Positions 23,979 through 35,652 of a DNA stretch of 64,000 bases are shown here, one piece after another. Made by a program: the position numbers and the translations under genes. The stretch's first letter is position 1. The number at the start of each line of letters is the position of its first letter. The DNA is taken from NCBI GenBank assembly GCA_905182995.1, contig CAJJDP010000107.1:32478-96477 (forward strand), read 5' to 3'. This stretch comes from Paramecium octaurelia. Lineage: Eukaryota > Ciliophora > Oligohymenophorea > Peniculida > Parameciidae. The notes beneath the pieces are model-generated. The model searched no databases. It was not told where the DNA came from and saw only the letters and a program-made list of their open reading frames with translations.

Positions 23979-26900
23979 TCATCTCAAGTCAGATTCAATT
24001 CGACTAAATCTGGAAAAAGAAATTCCTTAGAGTAATTAGACTTGAGTTCCAAATTATGGTTTCTTCTAAAACAACCCAGCGATATCATCCGTTTAGGTGC
24101 TTCTTTTACTTTCTCTTCTGCCTTTGATAGTCTTATTAAATGGATGAATATTTTTCTTATCTCTTTTCTCTTCTTGAGGTGGATCGTCTCTAAAATATTG
24201 TAGATATCAATTACATTAGTTTAAGTTTTCGTTTGATTCTTGAAATCTTAGTAATTGCCAATGAGTTGAAGGTATAAAATGAAAATTAATTAACATAATA
24301 TCTCCTTTTTTCAAGATTCTTCAATAAAACCCTCATTGTTCGTGCAACAACAACTTTCGCATTATTCCAACTGAAATAATTTGAAAAATTCTTTAATACT
24401 TCAAAATCTTCCAATTCCATAGACACAGGCTATCTTTCGAAAACAGGAATTGAAATCTCTTATGTGGGAGTTTCAGGAACCAATTTGGTTGTTTTATGAG
24501 TTTTAGCAGTTCTACTTCTGTTGGTCTTAGTTTTAGTGCTTTTCCTCTTTTAATCCCTATGATCATTAATCCTGTCAACTGAGTCCCTTTTGTGGTCTAC
24601 AGACTGAATAGAAGGTGTGCCAGGGATATCAACAAAAGGATCCTTGATTTTAGACTTTCTGGTTTAAGATTTTTCCCTCTCCTAATTAACATCCACTTTC
24701 GTTTAGGATGAAAATGGCTTATAGGACTCTTCCCTTTTTTATTTTCTAACTAAGGTGATTCTTTTCTTGGTCACTCTTCCTGGGACATCAATTTGATTTG
24801 GCAAAACTAGTGAATCATTTTTAATAGTGTATCTATTTTCATCTTTGATGGAAGGAGTAGCATTTCCAAAACTAGAAAAATTTGGATCGAAATCATCGTT
24901 TCGTATTTTGTTTTAGAAGGAATCTTGAGCTCCAAATCCAGCAGTTTATAGTGTTTATTTGACTTGCATATTTCTCCTTTTATTAGGACTGGGACTATCA
25001 ATGGAGTCATCACTTTCTTAAATGGGTTGTAGATTTTTGTTGTTATTATTTTCATATTGAGAATAGGATCTATTTTATGAGTGCTGTCTTGAAACTTTGG
25101 AGTAACTTTTGGAGAGAGAGGCTAATTGATAGAATGATCATGTCTTACTATATTCTTATTCATTGGGTGACCCATCATTATCCTCATAAGAAACATCTAA
25201 TTCCTCATCGATAACTGTAATATTGTCAGCTTAATTTTCTCTTGTTTGAAAGTCTCTGACATACGCATTGGTTTTTTTCATCTCCAAAAGTGTTGCATAA
25301 TAATTGCGATCAGATCTTTTCCTCTTGTAAACTACGATTCTGTCCTATTGGAAGGGATAGTTCTCCTTTTTAATCACTCTCTCTTTGTCAGGCACATAAT
25401 GTAGAACTGGACAATCCTTAATCAAATGATTAAACTTTTTGCAAGAATAGCAACTTAATTTCGCAGGTTGATAGTTTTCTCCTAACAATATGGAATCTCT
25501 CACTTCACAAAAGCGTTCCTATAATTTATATCGAATATTATATACTAAATCAATTTAATTGGTTTATAAAACAGTTAATACAGATTATCTAGGGATTTTG
25601 TATGCTCTTGAAAAGCCTATGCTTTTTGCAGAGGCACATCGATTGAGTCCTGTAAAAAATGAGTATTCGCCAAAAGAGTCCCCTTTCTCTAAGTAAGAAA
25701 GAACCCTTGTGTTCCGACCTTGAGGTTCATCTTGGAATAAGACAGATATTGTTCCTTTTGTGATTATATAGAGAGAACAGTCATCTTGAGTGCCTTGCAG
25801 TAAGATTTAATCCTCAGGGGAATACCTTACTTCTTCAATGACCAAAGACAGTTGTCTCAATGTTTTCTAAGAGAACTTGGTTAATACTTTGTTGGTCTTC
25901 ATTACATTAAATCGTATTTCAAAATTTAGTTCTTCTTAAAGAGAACTAGATAACTTGGTTGTTATTTGCGAGACTTCCTCATCGTTAATTTCCTGCTCTT
26001 CTTGAAAAATGTAGTCGTAATAATTCCTAATTCTGGATTGCAACTCAACTTTAATTTGGTTTTTAGTCAAGTAGGAATTCAGTAGATTGGTACTACGTTT
26101 ATAGAGCACTTATCTTGAATTTAGATTGCTTAACATAAGACCAATACTATTGAATGAAAAGGCAAATACACCACAGGCTAAAAACATACTCAAATTGGCA
26201 CATAATCTTTCATAATTATTCTGAGGTGTAAGATCTCCATATCCTACTGTAATCATGGTTTGGACAGACCAGTAAAATGCATAATTGTATTTTGTAAATA
26301 CGTCGGAACTGGCAACATCGTAAGCTTCAAGCCAAGTTTTTCTAATTCCTATTTAATAGAAAGCCACTCCATGCCACAAACAAGCAAAGAGATGACCGAC
26401 ATAAACCACCATAAATAAGAGTTTGATTAATTCAATAAGATCTTGTACCCAACCTGAAAAGTTGAAAAACCTATATATAACATTATTTAAAACATTACTC
26501 TTCTAATTTGTGCACTCTGGCTTGTAATTTGAACTGTCGACTGCAATAGTAAATTGTATATGGAATCAATTGCCAACCAATTTTCTCATTAGAGCTGTCC
26601 ACATTAAATTGTTGAGCAACTAACATTGATGCGAATGAACACTTGTTTATAAGATATCATTTACTAAATCGTAAATCGCTTGTGTATTAACATAATTTAT
26701 AAATATTTTGCCTCTCTGTTTGATGATGATTCCTTTTTCTATATATGAAGTGTTTATGACTATGAATCCGTCAACGACAATGGAAAATAAAAAATAGTAT
26801 TCAACTTCTCTCACTGTCAATGTTCCAAATACAACCTAATCAAATGTGATTCCAAAGGAGATGTTGAAGGGAGTCCAGAAAAATACTATGATTATGGTCA

Positions 26901-27480
26901 AAATGTGCAACAATTACCACCCTATGACCAAGTAGCTGCTTTGATCTAAGATTGGCAAAAACCTAAGTTTCTTGCATATTTTGCCAATCAAATTCTTGTG
27001 AATCTTGTGTTTGGAATCAATATATCTAAGATCATCCATCATTGTATTTTGATAGAGGTTGAAATGGGACAATTTTTTAACATAAGATTTTTATAGCATA
27101 TTTTCAACAAAACGGTTGAAGTAGCTTTTGGCCAATACGAGTTTGATAAAATTATTGATGCCTTCTTTCTATTGGTTGATCATATTGGTCTGAACAATTT
27201 CTTTGAGTTATTCCTTATTTTGAGGATTCATCAAATTTTTTTCTTCGTTTATAGAGGTTTTGGGCGAAAACTGAATCATCCCCGAGTTTGGCGATGGATG
27301 AATGTTATCCGTTTCCTTATGAAAACTGTTCAAAGAAGGTGGTTTTATTGTATTATCTACACCTTGGAGCGGATCAATTTTTGTGGCAAATTTGGCTGGC
27401 CCAGTAAATTGCTTTTTTACATGGTCATCTAAGGAGATTATACAGACACTTACCAAATTAGGAATTGCCACTCCCACCAT
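23979..27480 (-). CDS. K+ channel with cyclic-nucleotide-binding domain and C-terminal zinc knuckle
   Basis: A protein of about 1100 aa. Polar N-terminus; S1-S6-like membrane region (about 27000-26100) with the selectivity filter TVGYGDL, preceded by YWSVQTMI and followed by an S6/C-linker; then a cNMP-binding domain (about 25900-25550) with the cassette GDSFGEYSFFTGLNRCAS, which keeps the Gly-Glu and Arg needed for nucleotide binding. Directly after it lies C-x2-C-x4-H-x4-C (CYSCKKFNHLIKDC), a zinc knuckle. The remaining 400 residues are Ser/Lys-rich and charged. A 25-nt intron just before the end (GTAATTG..TTTAG) sets the stop at 23979; other introns were not fully mapped. Probably a ciliary or plasma-membrane EAG/CNG-type channel. 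Confidence 0.88.
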
Positions 27481-27518
27481 AATCCACTAATAGATCAGAT
27501 AAACTCATTAATTAATTT

Positions 27519-28191
27519 ATGTCTTATACATTATATGGATTTGCCATGTCCTCCTGTACCTAGCGTATAAGGAGCATTCTCAACTATAAGAAGATTCCCT
27601 ACACCCAAGTTTCAGTCAACTTCGTGAAGAAAGAACAATTGTCTGAAGAGTACAAAAAAATACACCCTCGTCAAATAATCCCAGCTTTGGTCACTCCAGA
27701 GGGTCACTCTTTGATAGAGAGTGTAGCCATAGCGGAATACTTGGAGGAGGTGCATCCTGAAAAACCAATCTTGCCTAAAAACAAGATTCAAAGGGCCCAA
27801 GTTAGGTATTTATTTTTAGTATATAATTTACAGAGCTATCGCGGAATATATCAATTCATCAATCCAACCCTTCCAACATTTGGGCATATAACAATACATT
27901 AATTCGCACTCAGAGAAATAATTGGAATGGAAAGATCAATGGACCCACTGGAACATGCTGGGAATCAGCAATCTAGAAAAGAGTATTTCAAGAACAAGAG
28001 GTAGATTCAGTGTCGGGGACTAGTTGACATTAGCTGACATCCTGATCTATTGTCAGGTTGATTCTGCCTAGACTAGATTCGGCTTAGACTTTGGATAATA
28101 TCACAACATCATGAATATTTACTACAATGTCAACAATATCAAAGAAATTGAATAATCAAGAGGAATCTATTAAAAAGACTTCCCTAAATGA
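27519..28191 (+). CDS. zeta-class glutathione transferase / maleylacetoacetate isomerase
   Basis: 214 aa after a 28-nt intron (27806-27833). The thioredoxin-like N-domain starts YTLYGFAMSSCTQRIRS, matching the SSC-x2-R active-site motif of MAAI/GST-zeta, followed by the glutathione-binding cis-Pro and SLIESVAIAEYLEE. The C-domain has VRAIAEYINSSIQPFQHLG and GDQLTLADILIYCQ. The family isomerises maleylacetoacetate in tyrosine breakdown, using glutathione. It starts 38 bp from the divergent K+ channel start, so the two genes share one very short promoter. Confidence 0.92.
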
Positions 28192-28990
28192 TTATAAGTG
28201 ATTCATCAAATAACAAGTATTATTTCTAAATCCAATCCACAGTATAGTATAATTATACGCTCGAATTACAATCAAATCTAAATATATATCATTTCTTACA
28301 CTTATTTCATATACAACAATCGACGTATTATGACATTACAATCGAGTAGTCTAACAAATAATTAATATATTATTGTCACTTAATTAATATTAAAGACTGG
28401 AGTAAATATATTTTCAAAATTAAATCTAAATTAAAAGAAGAACATTGATTTGGATTAAGAAGGTAAGTTATTATGAATTTTAAATATTCACTAAAATTAT
28501 CTTATAAACATTAAATTATAATTTATTTTGATGAAACATCATCATATATTGATAGTGTTTTATGAAATATCATTTAATTAAAAGTTTAATTCAATATTTG
28601 AAAGCGAATCAAAATATCACAATTAATTTCTTGATTAACACTCATATATATGTGGAACTTATAAATAATCACCTTCTCATAATAGGCTGATAATAATTAA
28701 AATACCAATGTAATATGGTCGGTAATCAATAAGAAATGTAAGAACTAATGACGGTATCAGAATAATCTGAAAATTGTCATTAAGTTAATTAGAGTTAAAA
28801 AATATATGAGTAATGTAGATGAAGAAAGCTTTCATATTTAATTGATGTATGCAGAAAGGAAGGAAAGTTTTAAGAAAACTGAATTTGAGTGGAATTTTGA
28901 GAAAATTTCTCAGAATTTAGATGAGGAGAGTTTAAAGAGAATATTTCGAATAATGATTATGATCATTATGAAAAATTTTAATTATATTAA
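28192..28990. other. spacer with an upstream 62-codon ORF
   Basis: A+T-rich. At 28806-28994 a plus-strand frame of 62 codons (MSNVDEESFHIQ...) with good coding composition ends in a TGA that overlaps the ATG at 28991 of the next gene. No 18-40 nt intron joins it to that gene in phase. It may be a 5' exon with unusual splicing or an upstream ORF. Nothing else is supported. Confidence 0.4.
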
Positions 28991-30504
28991 ATGAATTCGG
29001 AGTAAGAGTGCTCATATGAGGAATAAAGGATGTTGAGTTAATACTAATAACATGTTAACACGAATCGTTATGGATCAATTGAAGACTTAAAGGAACATTA
29101 CGTCAAATTGATAAAAGCATCTTAATTAAAAATTAAGTATTTGCTAATAGCATCTTCAATTTTACTGCTTCTGACAACCATAACTAGTTTGAGTTGTTTA
29201 GTTGATCCAAAAATGGTGGGCATCGAATTATGTAAATGGTTTTCGCATTTGCTCACTTTGATATTGTATTTGGCAATTTATTTGGATTTAAAAAACGCGA
29301 ACTCAGAAATTCTGAATGTCCCAAAGGAGAATTTGAAATTGTTGTGTCTTACTTATGAAAAGAATGTATATGAATTCTTGGAGGAGTTTAAATTTCAGGA
29401 GAAATTCGATTTGATAAACGTCTTGATGTACAGTTCCTTCATTTGGAGTTTTTGGTTCAGCCAATTCCTATTCATTTTGCATACCAACAGCAAGATATAT
29501 CCATTGTTAATAATATCTTATATATTGCATATGGTTCTGTATTTGATTGCCTGCATACATTCTTGCTTCCGTCAAAGTCCAGGGAATTGTGAATGTTCAA
29601 TCTTAAAGACCAAAGCAGGATACCAATACATCAACTTGCCAAGTAATTCCATTAGATAGTCTTAGGATTCATTGAGACAAAAAGGAACACACTGAAAATG
29701 ACCATAATTTTACTGATGTATTATAAAATAAAATTAGCAGTGATTGCTAGTTTTATTGATTAATCAGAGAGTGAGACCGTTTTAGTGATCTATCTATACA
29801 TCATCTATTGTGGAACCATGATACTTAAGCAACTCTATCACTTGATTCTACTCAAAATGATAAGGAAGGTGAACTAACGCCATTTAAGTTGCTTTTAAAA
29901 TGCATACATGTTGTATTACAAGCTCTTTTTCTATGAATCATGTTTGAATAAGACTTTTAAAGCCATCATCTATTTATCGTCAATTGCTTGTGTAATAGTT
30001 TGTTTAATGTTCAATCTCAAAAACTACTTCAAATACATACAGGAATCAATTTACAAAATTGAAGTTTATCTTGTTAATGATACTATCTGTTTTGTGATGT
30101 CTCTACTGATATACATTTATTATGCAGTAAAAAAGTATTCGAACAGAGTTTCTTTGGATCATCTGGAATCATATGAGTCCAGATTTGACATGAGATTCTA
30201 TGACTTAAATGACATCGCCCCTAATCCTTATTATAACGCATTGAGTAGGTACTTGTAAATGGAACAACAACAATTAGAAGAGAGGAACCATCGAGAATTG
30301 ATTCGGAAATTGCAATTATCTCCTGAAAAGTCAGTCACTTTTGAGGAGAATGGGGACTGCATAATTTGCAGAGAGAAATTACTCTAAGATCAATAATTAG
30401 TAGGACTGCAATGTCATCCTTCTCACATTTTCCATAAGGAATGTCTCATAAAATGGGTGTTGTTACATACTACTTGTCCAACATGCAGATCTTCAATTTA
30501 ATGA
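28991..30504 (+). CDS. multi-pass membrane RING-H2 protein
   Basis: 495 aa after a 26-nt intron (29659-29684) which links two open frames. About seven hydrophobic segments occupy residues 40-380. The C-terminus carries a RING-H2 finger, CIICREKL..QCHPSHIFHKECLIKWV..CPTCRSS, and the protein ends right after it. This plan is that of membrane-anchored E3 ubiquitin ligases, with the finger in the cytosol. The start is uncertain because of the upstream ORF at 28806. It converges on the next gene with 33 bp between stop codons. Confidence 0.85.
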
Positions 30505-30537
30505 CACATATAAAATTTAGTATATTTTTTATAAATT

Positions 30538-31375
30538 TCAATACTTAGTGAACAAGAACTAGGAAATTAATTGTTGTATCTCAAATATAAAAACTGCAAA
30601 TGGCTTCTCACTCTTCACCGATTTGGGCACTTGTCTCTCTATGTTATCGAATCCGCCTTAAGCAAATTTTACTGGATGAATCATGTTCTTAAAATTGAGT
30701 TCTCCTTCCTTCTCCAATTATTCAATCATATCTGAAAATGACTCCTTGATCTAATTTATAAAATACAATATTGTACAGGTTTTTTATAGCGAAATAACAT
30801 TCGATCCTTCAACCATTCAGCATTTGAAATATTGGTGTCTTCCTTAAGAGCGTACTTGTTATTTGGAGGACAAAATACCTTCCTGTAATATTAATTACAT
30901 TACATGAGCCTTCATGTCAAAATATCGCGATATTAATACGATCTCTATGTCACAGAGGGTTTGAGTCCCTTCAATTATTCTATTTTTGGTCGGTTGATTC
31001 TGTGTCTTCAATTACTCATTCAAGATAAACGATGCAAAATGATTCTATGCAGGCTACACATTTCTCATAACTTCATCCGGAGAAACAAATGGAGCAGACG
31101 CCCCAAATTGAAAACTTGGAATCGAAACTCCAGGAGCCAAATGAGACAACTGAATACTATCATTGTTTTTTATTAACTGAGGGAAGGATTCGCCTTAATT
31201 ATTAATTCTTTTTCATACTTGAGTTCCTAACCTATAGAGCAGGAGGCTGACTCATGTAATCTTACACTACTGGAATGTAACAATTGTAAACAAAATATGT
31301 GCTACTTGGAGTTTGATTTAATTGTGGTACGACATTTTAATCCTTTTAAACTTCCTTACTAGTTTCTGATAACAT
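30538..31375 (-). CDS. hypothetical protein, about 252 aa
   Basis: 252 aa with introns of 26 nt (30751-30776), about 25 nt near 30880-30905 (a 16-nt alternative exists) and 28 nt (31150-31177). The N-terminal part is Pro/Gln/Ser-rich (SHLAPGVSIPSFQFGASAPF). The middle and C-terminal part (VFCPPNNKYALKEDTNIS, AEWLKDRMLFRYKK) looks folded and is followed by a charged helix. No family recognised. Reading-frame continuity across the introns is the evidence that it is real. Confidence 0.6.
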
Positions 31376-31941
31376 ATAATAAAAGAAATGAATTTTAAGA
31401 TTAATTAAATGATAATTGTAACACAATGATCTCATTTGTGTCGTCAGAGTCATAAGTATCAGTAGAATTAGACTTTTGGATAAACTAAAGATGAAGGCTA
31501 AAAATTATAAGTCTAGAAGACTCATAGACCATCAAATATATTAAATGTAATCTAAATTGCTAAATGAGAAAATAGAATTAAACTGGAGAATCTAATTTAA
31601 TAATGATTTTATTTAATTTGACTGCTCCTACTTATGGTTCTCCTATTTTTTAATCATACTATTAAGTAGTTTAAACTTTCTTTAATATTTATTAAATTTA
31701 TTTTACCTCAAAATTGACAATTTTTTACTTAGATCATTATGGTTATTATACTCTAATTCTAATTACTCCATGATTCTTGTAATCTTGATTCAAATTTTCC
31801 ACATCTTCTCAACAGATAATGTGTTACTTAACACAATTTGTATTCAATTATTTAGTTAAGCTTTATTATTGATATATTATGATCATAGAGTCAAAGCAAA
31901 GTAAATATATAAATTAAAAATAGATATATGTTTTCATACAT
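31376..31941. other. A+T-rich spacer
   Basis: 566 bp, presumably the promoter of the minus-strand gene ending at 30538 and downstream sequence of the small ORF at 31942. No supported gene. Confidence 0.5.
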
Positions 31942-32112
31942 TCACCTTTTATTTTTATTCCGATTTTTTTTGCTTTTAGTTCTGTTAATAACTATTTCTG
32001 AGTTTTCTAGGGAACCAAAATGGGATGTTCCCAAGAAGGTGTCTTCTTCTAATGCAGAGATGAGCTTGTTATGCAATAGTGTTAAGCGATGATGAATATG
32101 CAATAAATCCAT
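31942..32112 (-). CDS. possible small protein, 56 aa
   Basis: An intronless minus-strand frame from ATG 32112 to TGA 31942, beginning MDLLHIHHRLTLLHNKL and ending in a very basic Lys/Asn/Arg tail. Composition is protein-like, but the opposite strand is also open (a hydrophobic frame at 31928-32092), and length alone is not significant with a single stop codon. It lies 46 bp from the divergent start of the ketoreductase. Confidence 0.35.
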   Translation of the reverse strand: MDLLHIHHRLTLLHNKLISALEEDTFLGTSHFGSLENSEIVINRTKSKKNRNKNKR

Positions 32113-32158
32113 TGGCACTTTTTAACAGCTAAATTATTAAAAATTGATATAATTATTT

Positions 32159-33117
32159 ATGTTTTCGGAATTTATTAAGGCTTATCCAAAATTCTAAACT
32201 CTACTTTATATATTGGGTATAATCGGCTTGCTCAAATGCACAAGGATGCTCTGGTTTTTATGGAAATTGATAAGGCCAAGCACTAACCTTAAAAAATACG
32301 GGAATGGCTCTTGGGTATTCATAACAGGGGCCTCAGATGGAATAGGAAAATAGTTGGCCATCAAATTTTCGTAGAAGGGATTCAAAATCATCTTGGTTGC
32401 TAGAACACGTTCGAAATTAGAGGCAGTGGCACAATAATTACAAACTGAATCACACATCATAGTTGCCGATTTTTCTTAATCTATGGACAATAAATTGTTT
32501 GATAAAATAATGGATGAGGTAGGTGAGAGAGACGTGAGCATAGTCATAAACAATGTTGGTGTAGATGCTTTTAATCGTTTTCATTTGATATCGGATGAAG
32601 AAATCTACAAAACCATAATAGTGAATTGTCTGCCAGTGACAATGTTATGTAAAAGGTTTATTCCATAGCTGTTAAGAAGGAGATCACATAAATCTGCAAT
32701 AGTAAATGTGACATCTCTGGCAGGATAGATCCCAACTCCCTATTTCAATGTATATAGTGCAAGTAAGTCCTATGGGGAATTCTTGACATAAACATTGAGT
32801 GTTGAATATCCTGAATTGGAAGTCTTTGCTTTAAGACCATCTGAGGTCTCAACTAATATGACTTTTAATAGGAAACCAGATTTGATGACCATCACCTCTT
32901 CAGATTGTGCGGATGGACTATTGAAGAGAATGGGTTAGAATACAAATGGACATTGGAATCATGAGATCTAAGCTGAATTATATAAATTGGTGCCTTCTTG
33001 GTTATACAATTGGGTATTGATTAAGGTAGGATTATGGAATTATTATTTTAGTTCATTGCTCCTTAATGGTTGAAGGAGAGGACATCTACAACAGATACAT
33101 AGAAGAAAAACAACTGA
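32159..33117 (+). CDS. 17beta-HSD12-like 3-ketoacyl-CoA reductase (SDR)
   Basis: 310 aa, matching the family length, after a 26-nt intron (33026-33051). N-terminal membrane anchor; Rossmann motif TGASDGIG at about 55-62; INNVG; a Ser in VNVTSLAG; catalytic Y-x3-K in YSASKSYGEF. Splicing of the last intron gives the C-terminal end QKKNN, a KKxx-type dilysine ER-retention signal like that of HSD17B12; without it the frame ends early at 33073. The family performs the second step of very-long-chain fatty-acid elongation at the ER. Confidence 0.9.
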
Positions 33118-33228
33118 TTATTGAGTGGTATATAAAGATTTGAGATTATCCTCTTTAAAATTATTTATCAATTTAATATTTTTAGATTTAAAGGTTCTTA
33201 TTTCTCATAGAATAATTATTTAATAATT

Positions 33229-33537
33229 ATGCCATTAATACAAGTCACTTATTCTCCAAGCAATAGGTCTTGCTGTAGGAATTGTTATGAGAAGATTGCT
33301 GAAAATACTATAAGGATAGGGTATTACGTGAAGAAGGGAGGTACTTTAAATTAGTTTATTTTAGGAGGTTATACAAACATCCAATGGTATCACGAGAAAT
33401 GTTTCACTAAAGCCAACTTATGGGGAGTTACTGATATTGAATTGACAGGATTAGAGGAATTGAGTGGGCAAGATAGATTGAGAATAAAAGAGAAATTTGA
33501 GGCTATTCAAAGTAAGAAAAATCCTGTAAAATTTTGA
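33229..33537 (+). CDS. stand-alone PARP-type zinc-finger protein
   Basis: 94 aa if a 24-nt intron is removed (GTACTTTA..TTTTAG within the KKGG region, about 33342-33365); the frame stays open either way, giving 102 aa unspliced. The whole protein is one PARP-type finger: SCCRNCYEKI, a central IRIGYYVKKGG and WYHEKCF supply the C-x2-C...H-x2-C ligands. Such fingers bind DNA breaks in PARP1 and ligase III. Here no catalytic domain follows, only a basic helical tail. Confidence 0.75.
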
Positions 33538-33878
33538 ATTATTATGATACATTTTATTATTAATTAAGAAATTGGTTTCATAATCCTTATCTTATTGATA
33601 TGATAATTAATAAGCTAATAGCTTATGGCTCATATATTTTACTCTATTATTTTAGAAGTAATATCTTCATTTGGGAATTATGATATAGATGTATTTAACT
33701 ATTCAATAGCCAGTCTATTTGTAATGATTATTTGATTATCTTTAATTATAAGTAATTGCGACATCAAAAGAAGTATTTCTGATAAATTATTTATTTTTGT
33801 ATCATTATACAATTAAAAATAAAATATACCTGCTAGTTTTATATTGATTTAATAAATAATTTCTTTTATAAATTATAA
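33538..33878. other. A+T-rich spacer
   Basis: 341 bp with no supported feature, upstream of the kinase gene. Confidence 0.5.
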
Positions 33879-35291
33879 ATGGAATTAGAAAAATCTTATG
33901 CTCAATATGCTCACTACATAGTCAAATAAACTATTGGGAAAGGAGGGCAAGGAAAGTAATTAATTATTCTATTCTGTAGAGTCAAATTAGGTTTAGATGG
34001 AGATAAAGAAGTAGCATTAAAATTTGTTTAATTTTCAAAGGATATTGAAAAGGAAATTTAAATACATAGGGGGTTAAATCATAAAAATTTGATAAAGTTA
34101 TTAAATTTTCATGTGAATGAGGAATACACTAAAAGAAATGGTTAGAAGGAGATTAAATCTTGTTTGGTTTATGATTATATGAAAGATGGAGAATTGTATG
34201 AATAACTATCATAGACTGGGCCATTCAAGGAAGAAACTGCTAGAACCTTCTTCCATCAACTTATTGATGTGTTGCAATATTTACATGGTTAAGGTCTAGC
34301 TCATAGAGATCTAAAACCTGAAAACATTCTATTTTAAGATGGCTAATTGAAGGTATCTGATTTAGGATTTGCAACATTTGTTGGAGGCAATTTTGGACAT
34401 GGAGTCCTAGCCTCTTTTAAGGGCACTATCAGTTATATGGCTCCGGAAATATTAGTTAGACAAAAGTATGTAGGATAATGTGTTGATTTATTTGCAGCTG
34501 GTGTTATTTTATTTCTAATGGTTACTGCACAATTGCCATTCAAGTAAGCTAATATTAAAGATTAATTGTATAATCTAATTTGTACTAATCGGTTTGATCA
34601 ATTTTGGGCCTACAAGGAGAAGTCTGGAATACCAAGGTTTTCAAATGAACTCAAGACTCTCATTAATTCCATGCTTGCCTTTGATCCCTTATAGAGACCG
34701 ACTATTTCTGAAATCATCAGCACTACTTGGTACCAAGGAACCACCATCAGTAATGATCTTGTGATCAAATTACTTAATGCACGTAAATTAAAAATTCAAT
34801 CCTAACAAAATAAAGAAAACTTATAGAAAATGCTAGACAAATAAAAATTATAGGCAGCAGACCAAAATTAACAATGTATGTGATCCAACTCTAATCTAGT
34901 GACTGTTGGAATTGGAAATTTTAATAGAGGAGAGGAAGACTTAACTATTGATGTAACACTAAAACGTGAATTAAAAAGATTTAAATAGACAGATGTAATA
35001 CTTCCATTTGAACCTATTCTGATATTTGTTAAGCTTATTGAAAACAAGGACAAATTTGCCAACAAGATTAATTTTGTAGATAATCAAAAATTTAAAGTAT
35101 CTACACAATTGTTATATTAGATTCATTACTGGTATTTATAAAATAATGAAGAATTTGAAATGGCCATCTAATTAGTCTAAGGACCGACTGATTCCACTGT
35201 GGGGATTGATTTCTAATTAATCAAAGGAAATGGATTGGAATTTTATTAAAAAAAATAATAAGTGGAGGATATGCTATTATAAATCGAATGA
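33879..35291 (+). CDS. serine/threonine protein kinase (CAMK-like)
   Basis: 462 aa after a 24-nt intron (33956-33979) inside the glycine loop. Kinase domain at about 14-270: GKGGQGKV loop, VALKF lysine, HRDLKPEN catalytic loop, DLGFA metal motif, APE, and D-x-W-like VDLFAAGV. The C-terminal 190 residues include a Gln-rich linker and a region (LKRFKQTDVILPFEP onward) that may be a regulatory KA1-like domain. No EF-hands are visible, so it is not a CDPK. Substrate unknown. The next small ORF starts 23 bp after the stop. Confidence 0.92.
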
Positions 35292-35314
35292 TTATCAAAT
35301 TAAAATATTATTAT

Positions 35315-35530
35315 ATGTTTTGTAAATTTATTGCAAAAGCAGCCACTCAAGTGATCAAATACTAATTTAGACCATTAATTGCAACAAGTATTATCAAAAA
35401 CAATCATTTGAACTTACATAATCTAATTGCATTCCAATTTGAAAGATTGCCATCATTACCAGAAGAATAAGAAATTGAAATTATTGAACTTCTTACCAAA
35501 AGCTGTCTACAAGGCCTCTGTATGATATGA
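35315..35530 (+). CDS. possible small protein, 71 aa
   Basis: Intronless frame beginning MFCKFIAKAATQVIKYQFRP. The first 30 residues are basic and hydrophobic without acids, like a mitochondrial presequence; the rest has an acidic stretch (PEEQEIEIIEL). Only 23 bp follow the kinase stop, a spacing seen between other genes here. No family recognised and length is not decisive. Confidence 0.45.
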
Positions 35531-35652
35531 ATATTTATATATAACATCTAAATTACAATATTTGATATCCTCCATGAATCCATTTTTAGAAATCTCTCTT
35601 ATGCTTTTATATATTTTAACAGAAAATTTTGGAAAATAATATTATGGTAATT

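Noticed and set aside
31928-32092. Plus ORF with a signal-peptide-like start (MFSYIHLLFLF..)
   Set aside because: Antisense to a more protein-like minus frame and only 54 codons; hydrophobicity follows from A+T-rich antisense of Lys/Asn codons.
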